Source: a virus | DNA length: 32,991 bases | Virus record (IMG/VR): IMGVR_UViG_3300020436_001424 | Span: 1 to 32,991 of that record | Reading direction: 5' to 3' (one strand) | Shown here: positions 24,384 through 32,991 of the stretch, piece after piece | Numbering within the stretch: the stretch's first letter is position 1 | Layout of the letters: each line of letters starts with the position of its first letter | Notes under the pieces: generated by a model | What the model saw: only the letters and a program-made list of their open reading frames with translations | What the model was told of the DNA's origin: nothing | Database searches by the model: none | Position numbers and translations under genes: made by a program

Positions 24384-24391
24384 TATTTATA
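24384..24391 (-). promoter_or_regulatory. T4-type late promoter for the bilin cassette
   Basis: TATAAATA on the minus strand, directly after the stop of the RCC1-repeat gene. The predicted leader of about 40 bases carries TTGGAG. It is the only promoter seen for the five-gene cassette. Confidence 0.75.
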
Positions 24392-26596
24392 TTAGTCTCT
24401 AGGACCCAAGTGGAAGAAGTTGGACTCTTGGTTAGAGTTCGCACCTTCTCCATAAAAGTCGTGTTGATATGTAGCAGAAGAACCACCATCATATCCAGTC
24501 CAATATAACTGGCCTCTTTGGTTCAATGCAGCTGGCATTGAAGAGTTTCCAGATTGACCACCTATAAACAAGTCTGTCCATCTATGACCACCAGAAGGTT
24601 GGAATACAATTCTCTTTCTAACTCTAAAGTTCTCGTTGTCTTCCATAGCACCTTGGAAAGAGTTTCTTCCACCATTTGTCCATTGGTCATCATTTTGAGA
24701 AGTTCCACCAAGACCTTGGTCATCATTATTACCACCTCCCCAAATCTTGCCGTTGTCGTCAAGTATCATAGGTGAGTGATATTGATAATAAGGTGATGAA
24801 CCTTGCATCCTATCTTGTCCTATATCACATACATTAACAGGCCATTTAGGTCCTTTAATGTGTATAAATGTTCCTGGCATTCCACCAGAGTGATAGTAGT
24901 ATCCGTTGGATTCAACTGATTGACCTCGGTTACCATATGTATGATGGTTACCATCGTGGTTCCATAACATACCTGTTGATTTCTGTCTAAACATAAACCA
25001 TTTTTGTTCGTCACCACCACACCAGAAGTAGTCTACATCACCATTGTGAGCAAAACTCATCCGTCTCCAAGAACCTAAATATTGAGTTCCTGTATAACCT
25101 GGTGACCCGAAAGGTACTGAACCTGAAGTCGTGTAACCTGTGAACCACATAAATCCTTCACCGTCTAGTATGAAAGAAGCGTGATGGCTACCATTTGACC
25201 AAGTGTGTTTTAATAACTTAATTCCACCATATCTGTTAAAGTCAATACCTACTCTTGTTGGTTTCGTATAGTAGTAAGTTCCGTTATAGTTACCTACACC
25301 AAGTTCACCGTGTTGGTTATGACCCCAAGCCCATAAGTGACCTGCTTCGTCTAATGCGTGAGTCCAAGCCTCTTCTGAACCTGACCAGTAAACATCAACA
25401 ATCATACGGCCATCAAAATAAGATTGTGGTAATCTTACAGGTCTGGTTACATTACCAGAATAGAAAGCAGTTGAAGTTGGTCCACCAGTAGTGTCCGTTG
25501 AGTTGTTAATTGATGGGTTACCTAAACCAAGTTGACCGTTGTTATTGTAACCCCATACCCATACTGAACCGTCATCACCTAACGCCCACATTGAAGAGGT
25601 ACCGCTATTTTTGTGCATATCAGACATACCAATTTTTACAATTTTAGTCTGATTGAAAGTTTTAGTTATGTTGTTACCTTGCCAGTCAGTAGTGTCATTT
25701 GCAGTTACCCTAACCGTGTATTGTCTATCAGTAGTTTCTGAATTTCCTAATCCGTAGTTACCATTTTCACCAGAAGCATATACTTCACCATTATCCATTA
25801 ACCAATATGTTCTATTGTAAGTACCAACTACTTGTATAATTCTAGGTGCTCTACCGTGATGAGTAGTCATACGACCTGTACCAGATAAGTTCCAAGTTCT
25901 ATTATCAGTAGATTGCATCCAGTTTGTAAATGTGAAACCTGTTGACATAAACTTCGCAGTTTCAACATTACCTGCAACACCATCACCTAAACCAGAACAA
26001 GAGGTACTTTCACCAGCACCATACCACATATCAGAACCGTCTGAACATAATACGCAAGTTCTATAATTCATAGAAGCGTCATCACCGTGGTTACTTCCTA
26101 AGTTGTATCTCCAGCCTAACGGAGCTCTGTTTACGAAAGATACTACTTCGTTTCTAGTACACCATTTGTTTTCGTTTATGTAAATTAGTTCCCAATACTT
26201 TGATGGACTTCCATCGTGTTCTTCTACCCAAGTGTTTTGATATCTAGTTCTTTTTAGACATAGATAAATTTTGTCAGCAACCTTAACCATTTCGCCTCTT
26301 TCATATTGTCTCCAATATTGCCAAGTTTCAATGTTATCGTTACCTGCAAGTAATAGTGTCCAGTATCTTTGATTATCTGGTCTATAACTTCTCTTAACAA
26401 TTGTAGGTGCGTAATGCGTATAAGAAGATGTATTGGTCATTGATTCCGAAGATATAGTAAAGCTGTTTTCAGGTGTATCTTCAATACATCTGTACGATTT
26501 ACCTCTCCAGTAAACTACATCATTTCTTTTGTAGCTTGTCTTATCTTTCCAAGTACCTCTCCAGGTTACTTTGAAATTTTTAATATCTAATGCCAT
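24392..26596 (-). CDS. RCC1-repeat (beta-propeller) fibre-like protein 1
   Basis: 734 residues. N-terminal 1-45 is a small aromatic module (TWRGTWKDKTSYKRNDVVYW), resembling carbohydrate-binding CBM5/12-like modules, followed by a second similar stretch near 95-115. The rest holds RCC1 repeats, for example VWVWGYNNNGQLGLGN, LWAWGHNQHGELGVGN, VYASGENGNYGLGN and IWGGGNNDDQGLGG; about seven blades can be counted. Probably a receptor-binding tail or baseplate fibre. AGGAAAAAG precedes the ATG; no late promoter in the 22-base gap, so it likely reads through from the small gene upstream. Confidence 0.75.
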   Translation of the reverse strand: MALDIKNFKVTWRGTWKDKTSYKRNDVVYWRGKSYRCIEDTPENSFTISSESMTNTSSYTHYAPTIVKRSYRPDNQRYWTLLLAGNDNIETWQYWRQYERGEMVKVADKIYLCLKRTRYQNTWVEEHDGSPSKYWELIYINENKWCTRNEVVSFVNRAPLGWRYNLGSNHGDDASMNYRTCVLCSDGSDMWYGAGESTSCSGLGDGVAGNVETAKFMSTGFTFTNWMQSTDNRTWNLSGTGRMTTHHGRAPRIIQVVGTYNRTYWLMDNGEVYASGENGNYGLGNSETTDRQYTVRVTANDTTDWQGNNITKTFNQTKIVKIGMSDMHKNSGTSSMWALGDDGSVWVWGYNNNGQLGLGNPSINNSTDTTGGPTSTAFYSGNVTRPVRLPQSYFDGRMIVDVYWSGSEEAWTHALDEAGHLWAWGHNQHGELGVGNYNGTYYYTKPTRVGIDFNRYGGIKLLKHTWSNGSHHASFILDGEGFMWFTGYTTSGSVPFGSPGYTGTQYLGSWRRMSFAHNGDVDYFWCGGDEQKWFMFRQKSTGMLWNHDGNHHTYGNRGQSVESNGYYYHSGGMPGTFIHIKGPKWPVNVCDIGQDRMQGSSPYYQYHSPMILDDNGKIWGGGNNDDQGLGGTSQNDDQWTNGGRNSFQGAMEDNENFRVRKRIVFQPSGGHRWTDLFIGGQSGNSSMPAALNQRGQLYWTGYDGGSSATYQHDFYGEGANSNQESNFFHLGPRD

Positions 26597-26618
26597 ATCT
26601 TTTTCCTACTTTGTTAAA

Positions 26619-27008
26619 TTAGAATCCAAGATTACTTAAAAATGCAGCCTTGGCAGCCTTATGGTCAGCGATTGCTGTTTTTGTTGCAGAAGTGTCATCT
26701 GCTACATCAGCAAGTAAGTCAACCATTGACTTGTCTTCCATAAATTTTCTGTCTAAATCTTCTAAACCATCTTTTACATAGTTTGAAGAAGCCTTTAATG
26801 TTGCTTTTTCATCAGCGTCTGAAACAACTGAAACACCGTAAACGCTATCGTTAGCACCATCAGTCTTAATAGTTGTATTGCCGTCATCAATTGAGAAGTA
26901 AGATTTACCGTCTACTTCACCTAAACTGATTGGCGTATCACCTGTTGGCTGCGTATAGTCGTCACCGTGAGGTACTCCAGCAGTCATTGAAAATATTACT
27001 TTTGCCAT
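26619..27008 (-). CDS. Small protein between two RCC1 fibre genes
   Basis: 129 residues: a beta-rich N-terminal half (AKVIFSMTAGVPHGDDYTQP, GKSYFSIDDGNTTIKTDG) and a helical C-terminal half. No domain recognised. It lies 22 bases before one fibre gene and has its own late promoter. A structural or fibre-assembly role is inferred only from position. Confidence 0.6.
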   Translation of the reverse strand: MAKVIFSMTAGVPHGDDYTQPTGDTPISLGEVDGKSYFSIDDGNTTIKTDGANDSVYGVSVVSDADEKATLKASSNYVKDGLEDLDRKFMEDKSMVDLLADVADDTSATKTAIADHKAAKAAFLSNLGF

Positions 27009-27044
27009 TGTTTTTTTCTCCGTTAGTTTAAATTACTTTCCTTA

Positions 27045-27052
27045 TATTTATA
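27045..27052 (-). promoter_or_regulatory. T4-type late promoter for the small protein and RCC1 protein 1
   Basis: TATAAATA on the minus strand; leader of about 31 bases with GGAGAAA before the ATG at 27008. It abuts the stop of the large fibre gene. Confidence 0.75.
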
Positions 27053-30000
27053 TTATCTACCAATACCAGCATTCCACATCATTGCTCTTCCTGTACTTGA
27101 CCAAGTTGCAGTAGCGTGGTGACCCAAGTTATTGTTATTTGAGTAACCCCAAAGTAATACTTGTCCGTCATCTGTTCCCACCATCATTTGCGGTGAGTAG
27201 TAGTTTGATGAATTATCAGTACCTTTAGCGTACATAGTTCTAATTCTAGTTCCAGCAGGAATGTAAGTATGGAACGGTTTATAAGTTCCATCTTCACCAG
27301 TCCAACTAGTTCCAGCGATTGGATTTGCGAGACCACTATAACTATTGTAACCTTGAGCAAAAAACTCTCCGTTATCTTGTAGCATATAAAGTCTTGCTAT
27401 ATCTCCAGAAGAACCTACGATTGATACTTCTTTCAAATTGTTAACTTTGTCAACTTGTACAGGTGCCTGGTTAGTTCCAGTACCACCATCTCCTGATACA
27501 TAATAACTACCAGAGTGACCAGCAGTCCAAGTTTGACCATTTTTCAATCTCATAAATGTCGTGTGGTAACCATTCCAGAATAATGTCCAGAAGTCTACGA
27601 TATCTTCGTTAGGCGTAGCAGTTGATTGTGTTAACTGATTTCTGTTTGTTGTAGAGTTATCTACAAAGTTACCATATCCATTGTAACCTGTTGCCCAAAT
27701 ATATCCGTTACCATCTAGTACCGAGAAGTTTGAGTTTGATGAGTGAGAATTACATTGCCATACAGCGATACCACCGTTATCAGCAGCATTGAAACCAGAC
27801 ATCTTAACAGGTCTGTATTTGTCCGTTGTAGTTGTATCACCTAATTGACCAACATTGTTTCTACCCCAACCGTAAATATTATCTTCACTTGTTCTTACAT
27901 AGAAACTTGTACTATCACCACCTGAGCAAGTAATATCTACAATCTTCTCGTCATTAAACCATTCTCTTGGTATTCTTTTTGGTCCGTAGCAGTTTTGCGT
28001 TCTACCATCACCACACTCTCCATATCCATTGTAACCCCATACCCATACATCACCATTGTCATCTAAAAATGCAGGTGTGTGAGTACTATCTTCATTACCG
28101 TGTTTTTGTGCTAGTTTAACAGCAAATACATCTTCAAGTCCAGCAGGCGACATTGCCATACCAGGTGAACCATCATAACCAGTTCCTTGTTGACCGTGTG
28201 AACCGTATCCTGTGTGGAATACTTGTCCGTTATCAAATAAAATTAATTTGAAACCGTAACCTTCTTCAATCTGTATACATCTAGGTGTTCTTTGTCTATC
28301 GTATCTAGTCCACTTACCACTTCTTCTTTCTTCATAACCACCTTCGTTTCTGTTTTCAGAATTGTAGAAATCTCTCCATCTAAATGTCATTTCTCTAAAG
28401 TAAGAAGATGAACGACCTTGTTCACCATTTGAAGAGTTAGTACCGTGTCCTAATGTCCATATAGCACCATTTTTATCAATATAAGTATTGCTTCTGTATA
28501 CACAAGCAAATTCAGAATTACCGTGTTTGTATGGCCAGTTCATTGGTCCTCTATTCGGGAACCAAACACCAGCACATTGTTCTTGCGAGTTCATACCTGC
28601 AAACGATTCCCAGCAGTTGTGATACGATTGAATATGAGCAGGATAGTTCTTACCTGTTTCATTGTTTTGTTCGTGTTCACTTCTACCAGTTAATCTACCA
28701 CTTGTAGTTGTAGTTTTCGTCATCATAGGTGACCTTGTTGGTTCTTGGAAACCATATTGAGGTGGTCTACCTTTGTTATCTCTTAATGCACGATATAAAC
28801 CAGTACCCATAAAGTAATGTTTTTCGCCAGTTGATATTCGTTTAAACTCTTTGTATGATACAACATCATTGTAGTTGTAGTGTGTATTTGGAGAATACTC
28901 ACCTCTAAATCTTAAAGATGATTGTATCTTATCCCAATGTTTATGACCTCTCCAAGTTTTCTCAATTGTCCAACCTAGTGAGTTATACATTCCACTAGTA
29001 GCTCTGTTTGAAGTTGTAGGTTCTAAACAGAAAGGATAGATGATTGTATTTGTACTTCTCTCATAATCGTTTTGAGCATAAGGTACTAAAATCTCAACCG
29101 TTCTACTTTCTTTGTTTACGAAATTGTAACCACTTTCAAATCCAAGTGTTTTACCATTTCTCATTTTCTTAGGATAGTTTCTATTGTAGTCTCTATCAGC
29201 ATTGAAGAAACTATCAATGTAAGTATTTTCGTCTACTTGTCTATTGTTTAAGTAGTATTTAACCCAACCGTTCTTACCATAACCTCTCCATTTTTTAATG
29301 TTTGTAGGTGCGTAAGTTCTTGCCTGGTTATTTGCCATATCATAAGTTTCAACTGATTTAGAATTGTACATACCAGCGTGTGCTTTACAATAAATGTAAA
29401 GTTTAGCAGTTGCTTTTCTAACATTGATTTTAGTATGAGCACCAGGATTACCAGGAGTACCAACATAAGTTACCCCAGCAGTTAATTCACTACCACCTCC
29501 GTGTGTTCCATCAGCAGTTGTTGAAAATGCTAATGTATGTCCAGAGTTAGTTGAATTAGATTGGTCAAATAAATAAGTTTTTCCTTCTTCAAATTTAACT
29601 ACATTATCAGCAGCTAAAACACCGTCAACATAGAATTTGTTTCCACTACCTGGGTTTGAAACAGATATTTGGAAAGTTCTTTCTGTATTTTCAGTTGGAT
29701 CAGTTGTGTCAGGCATATACAACTCTATTAATCCTTCATTTGAAGTTGGTGAAGAACCTAAAGCGTTAGAGTGTGAAGTACCTGTTTTGTCAACAGCAGT
29801 AAAGTTACCTGTAATACCACCAACACTTGTTGTTGTGGATTCAGCAACTAATTGATAAACTGGTTTACCATTTACTAATAAGATTTTCTTACCAGCAGCT
29901 GCGTGTTCAGATGGAGCAGGAGTTCCTGCAGCCACAAAGTTATCTCTTCCTTGAGTAATTGTAGCAGTAATATTAGCGCCAACTTTTAATGCACCTTGAA

Positions 30001-31180
30001 TATAAACTGGTGCAACCGTTGAACCTGTTTCTGTTGGATATTCAGCACTATCAGCAGAAGAAACATAAATTGTTCTTCTAGTTGAAACTGAAGCACCAGC
30101 ACCAGCAGTACCTGCCCAAGCATTTGTAACCTGTAAGTAAGTATTATTACTTGCGTCTGTTAAAAGTGAAACAATGGTATCTTTTAATTGATTACCAGAA
30201 GAATCCAACATACCTTTTAATGATGGACTTGCTTCTGTTTCCCAACCAGGTACATCACCTTGATTGAAAGTAACCTTTCTACTAGAACCAGCACCACCTC
30301 TTCTTGTATCTTCAGCGTTTGCAGCTTCTTCATCTTTATACATTGGGAAGAAGAAACCATTATCGCCGTTTGAAGCAGTACCTTTAACATAGTAAGGACC
30401 TCTAGGATCTTCTCCTAATGACTTACCTGTGTTATTCGTATTGTGAATACCATCAGCAGTATAAGAGAAACCTAATGGGTAATACTTGTTAGAGTTGTTG
30501 TGTTGATGAAATCTGTATGTATGACCTTCTTTGAAAAACTCCCAGTTCTTATAACCAGCAAATTGTCTACCTTTAGTATTGTGTCCCATACGATTGTCAA
30601 TTTTGAAATCTGGCACACCACCTGAAACTTGTACACTAACTACAAAGTTGTTGTCAGTTGGTACATAGTGGTATCTAAAGTAATTTTGTTCGTAACCGTT
30701 AAAGCTATCTAATTCAGAATAGTCGTCTTCTGTCATTTGGAACATTTCGTCATACTCTTCAAATAGGTGTTTTTGATGGCGAACAATTGAACCCATTGAA
30801 GCGTCTATTGTAGAGTGGTGAGCGTGTATTGCTTCGTGCTCATTTGAGAAATTAGTAGAGTGTTTAGTAATAGGGTTACCATCCATATCTGTTCTTTGTT
30901 TCTCGTCACCTCTTTCGTTTTCAGTCCAGTATTGTGTGTAACCGAAAAAGTCTGTATTTGTGAAATTAGGGTCGTTAATCCAACCATTCATTTCTTTAGG
31001 ATTATATCCAAATATTTTTGTTCCTGGAGCAAACGCATTTGTACCATCAGGCATATATTCATTTGTAAGAATCCACATAGCATTATTGTGATATACTATG
31101 TCGTCTCTTCTATATGACTGGTTCTTGTCGTATTCTCCTTGGAATTGTAATTTAATTCTTCCAAGATTTATTTTTGCCAT
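27053..31180 (-). CDS. Large RCC1-repeat fibre protein 2 with cupredoxin-like domains
   Basis: 1375 residues. Order: N-terminal aromatic module (LQFQGEYDKNQSYRRDDIVY, 11-30); a cupredoxin-like region near 170-285 that has lost its ligands; a serine/glycine/threonine-rich beta region; a second cupredoxin-like region near 500-605 keeping GHTLAF and YCKAHAGM, the H, C, H, M set of type 1 copper sites; another aromatic module (RFRGEYSPNTHYNYNDVV); then about eight RCC1 blades (VWVWGYNGYGECGDG, IYGWGRNNVGQLGD, IWATGYNGYGN and others). Probably a tail or baseplate fibre that binds the host surface. TAGGGA before the ATG; AATAAATA upstream. Confidence 0.75.
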   Translation of the reverse strand: MAKINLGRIKLQFQGEYDKNQSYRRDDIVYHNNAMWILTNEYMPDGTNAFAPGTKIFGYNPKEMNGWINDPNFTNTDFFGYTQYWTENERGDEKQRTDMDGNPITKHSTNFSNEHEAIHAHHSTIDASMGSIVRHQKHLFEEYDEMFQMTEDDYSELDSFNGYEQNYFRYHYVPTDNNFVVSVQVSGGVPDFKIDNRMGHNTKGRQFAGYKNWEFFKEGHTYRFHQHNNSNKYYPLGFSYTADGIHNTNNTGKSLGEDPRGPYYVKGTASNGDNGFFFPMYKDEEAANAEDTRRGGAGSSRKVTFNQGDVPGWETEASPSLKGMLDSSGNQLKDTIVSLLTDASNNTYLQVTNAWAGTAGAGASVSTRRTIYVSSADSAEYPTETGSTVAPVYIQGALKVGANITATITQGRDNFVAAGTPAPSEHAAAGKKILLVNGKPVYQLVAESTTTSVGGITGNFTAVDKTGTSHSNALGSSPTSNEGLIELYMPDTTDPTENTERTFQISVSNPGSGNKFYVDGVLAADNVVKFEEGKTYLFDQSNSTNSGHTLAFSTTADGTHGGGSELTAGVTYVGTPGNPGAHTKINVRKATAKLYIYCKAHAGMYNSKSVETYDMANNQARTYAPTNIKKWRGYGKNGWVKYYLNNRQVDENTYIDSFFNADRDYNRNYPKKMRNGKTLGFESGYNFVNKESRTVEILVPYAQNDYERSTNTIIYPFCLEPTTSNRATSGMYNSLGWTIEKTWRGHKHWDKIQSSLRFRGEYSPNTHYNYNDVVSYKEFKRISTGEKHYFMGTGLYRALRDNKGRPPQYGFQEPTRSPMMTKTTTTSGRLTGRSEHEQNNETGKNYPAHIQSYHNCWESFAGMNSQEQCAGVWFPNRGPMNWPYKHGNSEFACVYRSNTYIDKNGAIWTLGHGTNSSNGEQGRSSSYFREMTFRWRDFYNSENRNEGGYEERRSGKWTRYDRQRTPRCIQIEEGYGFKLILFDNGQVFHTGYGSHGQQGTGYDGSPGMAMSPAGLEDVFAVKLAQKHGNEDSTHTPAFLDDNGDVWVWGYNGYGECGDGRTQNCYGPKRIPREWFNDEKIVDITCSGGDSTSFYVRTSEDNIYGWGRNNVGQLGDTTTTDKYRPVKMSGFNAADNGGIAVWQCNSHSSNSNFSVLDGNGYIWATGYNGYGNFVDNSTTNRNQLTQSTATPNEDIVDFWTLFWNGYHTTFMRLKNGQTWTAGHSGSYYVSGDGGTGTNQAPVQVDKVNNLKEVSIVGSSGDIARLYMLQDNGEFFAQGYNSYSGLANPIAGTSWTGEDGTYKPFHTYIPAGTRIRTMYAKGTDNSSNYYSPQMMVGTDDGQVLLWGYSNNNNLGHHATATWSSTGRAMMWNAGIGR

Positions 31181-31204
31181 TTTAGTTCCCTATCTTTGTT
31201 TAAC

Positions 31205-31212
31205 TATTTATT
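31205..31212 (-). promoter_or_regulatory. Late promoter variant for RCC1 protein 2
   Basis: AATAAATA on the minus strand in the short gap between fibre genes, giving a leader of about 19 bases. Same variant as upstream of gene 18. Confidence 0.5.
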
Positions 31213-31213
31213 A

Positions 31214-32991
31214 TTATCCTAATACCGCAGGTTGGAATAATGATGAGTAATTACTATCATTTTGTTGTTGTATGTAGTTTCCACCATATCCAACGATTAA
31301 GTATCTGTTATCAAAAGTTTTTATTTCTCTAAAGTGATATCTGTTACCATCTTGCGAATAATAACCTCTACCTCTTATATCTTCTACTCTTCCGTGTGCG
31401 TAGTTCGGCATACGAACCATTTGGAAGTAGTAATCATCTGTCTCTTCAATTCCGTTGGAAGCGTTTCTATCTCCAACATATGAAGTAGAATATCCTACTG
31501 AACAAGTTCCGTAGTTATTTCTACCTGCCATAAATATAAATCCGTCATATGTTAATAAGTGGACTGAACAATGCCATTGGTTACCATATGCAGATTGACA
31601 TCCAATATCTTTAATGTTATGAACATCTTGCGTTGTAACCGAAGTTGTTCCAACATTAACTTGCCATTTAGGCGATACAGCAGAAGATTGATTAGTTGTA
31701 TTACCAAGTCCTAATTCATAGTTACCATTGTAACCAGCACACTTGATTTTACCTTCTTGGTCTTTAGTCCAGAAACTTGCGTATCTGCCGTTTCCAGTAA
31801 ACCACATATTAGTTGCGCTTGAGTGAGTTCCACTTCCTGGTCCGTTACCCATTTGTGTAAATGTGTTAACATCTGAAGTATTACCCATCATCGCCCAACC
31901 GTATTCGTTTCTTCCACACCAGTAAATCTTACCTTTTTCAGTTAAGATTGCAACTCTTTGATATGATTGCTGACTATCTACTAGTAATTTTTTAATTTTA
32001 CCAGCACCAGAAGCTGAGTTATCAAAGGTTACACCAGTTATTTCAGTTGGTACTGATAAGTTAGTTGTGTTACCTTGTGCTAAAACACCGTAACCATTAT
32101 AACCCCAACTATATAATTTTCCTGTTATGTCTAAAGCAAAACAGAAAGCGTATCCTGCACCAGCAGTCCAGAAAGCGTCAATCTTATTACCATTGAAATA
32201 TGAAGTCTTGTTAATTTTTGTTGGTCTACTTAAATCAGAAGTATTGTTTTGTCCTAATTGACCGTATCCATTATAACCCCAAGCCCATAGTTCGCCGTCA
32301 GTATCTAACGCATAACAACTATGAGTATTAGTTCCGTTATTATCACCGCCCCAATTAGTTAAGTATATTCTTTTAATTCTAGTATCTTTTAATGTGTGTG
32401 TTGAAGTATTACTTGCTTGATATACTTCTTGGTATGTACCACCACATCTTACAGGATAACCTCTATTTGAAGTAGCGGCGTCACCGTTTTGTCCGTGACC
32501 TCCGTAACCCCAATGGTATACTTCACCATTATTAAATAGTGCCATACCACTTTCGTATCCAGATAATAGTTGAATTGCTTTTGGTACTTCTCCATCAGGA
32601 GTTGTGTGAACACCAGAACCACCGTTATCTGTACTTCTGTACCAATCGTTGAATGGGAATGTCATTCCTACTCCAGTTAGTACATTACCTTGGTTTAATC
32701 CGTTTTGACCATTTGAGTTTGAACCCCAACTTGTAATACCACCACGACCATTAATAAAACACGGCCAGTCAACACATTGACCTTGTTGGAATTGTCCAGG
32801 CAATCTGTATAGTGGATGGTCATCTCCGATAGGACCACTTGTATTACATAGAGACATACACTCTAAACGGTTACCAGAAAATCTATTTTGATAACCTCTA
32901 ACTTTTTTAGAAGTCGTAGCAACATCAAAGGTTACATTGGCAGAAGAGTAGAATACTTGACCATCTATTCTTAATTGGTCATTAGCAGCAT
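31214..32991 (-). CDS. RCC1-repeat fibre-like protein 3, 5' end outside window
   Basis: 592 residues are visible. The reading frame stays open past the first ATG (32857) to the right edge, and the extra 45 residues read as normal protein (for example GQVFYSSANVTFDVATTS, RGYQNRFSGNLECMSLCN), so that ATG is internal and the gene starts beyond the window. Seven RCC1 blades: TSWGSNSNGQNGL, YHWGYGGHGQNGD, LWAWGYNGYGQLGQNN, LYSWGYNGYGVLAQGN, IYWCGRNEYG, IKCAGYNGNYELGLGN and IFMAGRNNYG. This may be one complete propeller preceded by another domain. Probably a fibre or adhesin; no enzymatic motif. Confidence 0.75.
   Translation of the reverse strand, partial: AANDQLRIDGQVFYSSANVTFDVATTSKKVRGYQNRFSGNRLECMSLCNTSGPIGDDHPLYRLPGQFQQGQCVDWPCFINGRGGITSWGSNSNGQNGLNQGNVLTGVGMTFPFNDWYRSTDNGGSGVHTTPDGEVPKAIQLLSGYESGMALFNNGEVYHWGYGGHGQNGDAATSNRGYPVRCGGTYQEVYQASNTSTHTLKDTRIKRIYLTNWGGDNNGTNTHSCYALDTDGELWAWGYNGYGQLGQNNTSDLSRPTKINKTSYFNGNKIDAFWTAGAGYAFCFALDITGKLYSWGYNGYGVLAQGNTTNLSVPTEITGVTFDNSASGAGKIKKLLVDSQQSYQRVAILTEKGKIYWCGRNEYGWAMMGNTSDVNTFTQMGNGPGSGTHSSATNMWFTGNGRYASFWTKDQEGKIKCAGYNGNYELGLGNTTNQSSAVSPKWQVNVGTTSVTTQDVHNIKDIGCQSAYGNQWHCSVHLLTYDGFIFMAGRNNYGTCSVGYSTSYVGDRNASNGIEETDDYYFQMVRMPNYAHGRVEDIRGRGYYSQDGNRYHFREIKTFDNRYLIVGYGGNYIQQQNDSNYSSLFQPAVLG

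Overview
The window is a piece of an AT-rich T4-like marine myovirus genome. Every confident gene lies on the minus strand, packed end to end with TAATG, ATGA and ATG/TGA stop-start overlaps. The T4 core is recognisable by sequence and order: recombination and late-transcription genes (47, 55, uvsW, uvsY), then the head, tail and packaging block (23, 22, 21, small head proteins, 20, 19, 18, 17, 16, 15, 14, 13). The style resembles marine T4-like phages of the pelagimyophage/cyanomyovirus kind. An auxiliary 5-aminolevulinate synthase of the glycine/succinyl-CoA (C4) type, and the lack of any photosynthesis gene here, point to an alphaproteobacterial host such as SAR11 rather than a cyanobacterium. 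The host is an inference.

Layout from left to right (genes read right to left). 1-4,514: gene 47 (3' part cut by the window edge), a 58-residue linker protein, sigma factor 55, an Sm-like protein, UvsW helicase, a 2OG-Fe(II) oxygenase and UvsY. 4,577-6,567: a tube-fold structural protein, an AlkB-type membrane di-iron monooxygenase and a tiny ORF. 6,573-20,749: a strong terminator, then capsid, scaffold, protease, portal, tube, sheath, terminase and neck genes, with a second 2OG oxygenase between 16 and 15. 20,776-24,336: a five-gene tetrapyrrole cassette inserted beside the neck genes: haem-oxygenase-like paralogue, haem oxygenase, PcyX-type bilin reductase, 5-aminolevulinate synthase and a small membrane protein. 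24,392-32,991: three large RCC1-repeat (beta-propeller) fibre proteins and one small protein; the last fibre gene runs off the right edge.

How it works together. HemA supplies 5-aminolevulinate for haem made by host enzymes, haem oxygenase opens haem to biliverdin, and the PcyX-type reductase is expected to make a pink bilin (phycoerythrobilin). The cassette sits behind a TATAAATA late promoter, so it should be expressed with the virion genes. The AlkB-type gene has both a near-perfect sigma70 promoter (TTGACA, 17 bases, TATAAA) and a TATAAATA late element on the same bases. Early-type promoters share an extended -35, GCTTGAC; one of them points along the plus strand, where no gene is found. 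Two start corrections are supported by ribosome binding sites and promoters (AlkB-type gene, capsid), and three by overlaps or binding sites in the bilin cassette. No tRNA, CRISPR array, insertion sequence or attachment site was seen, and no stretch longer than about 300 bases lacks a gene.
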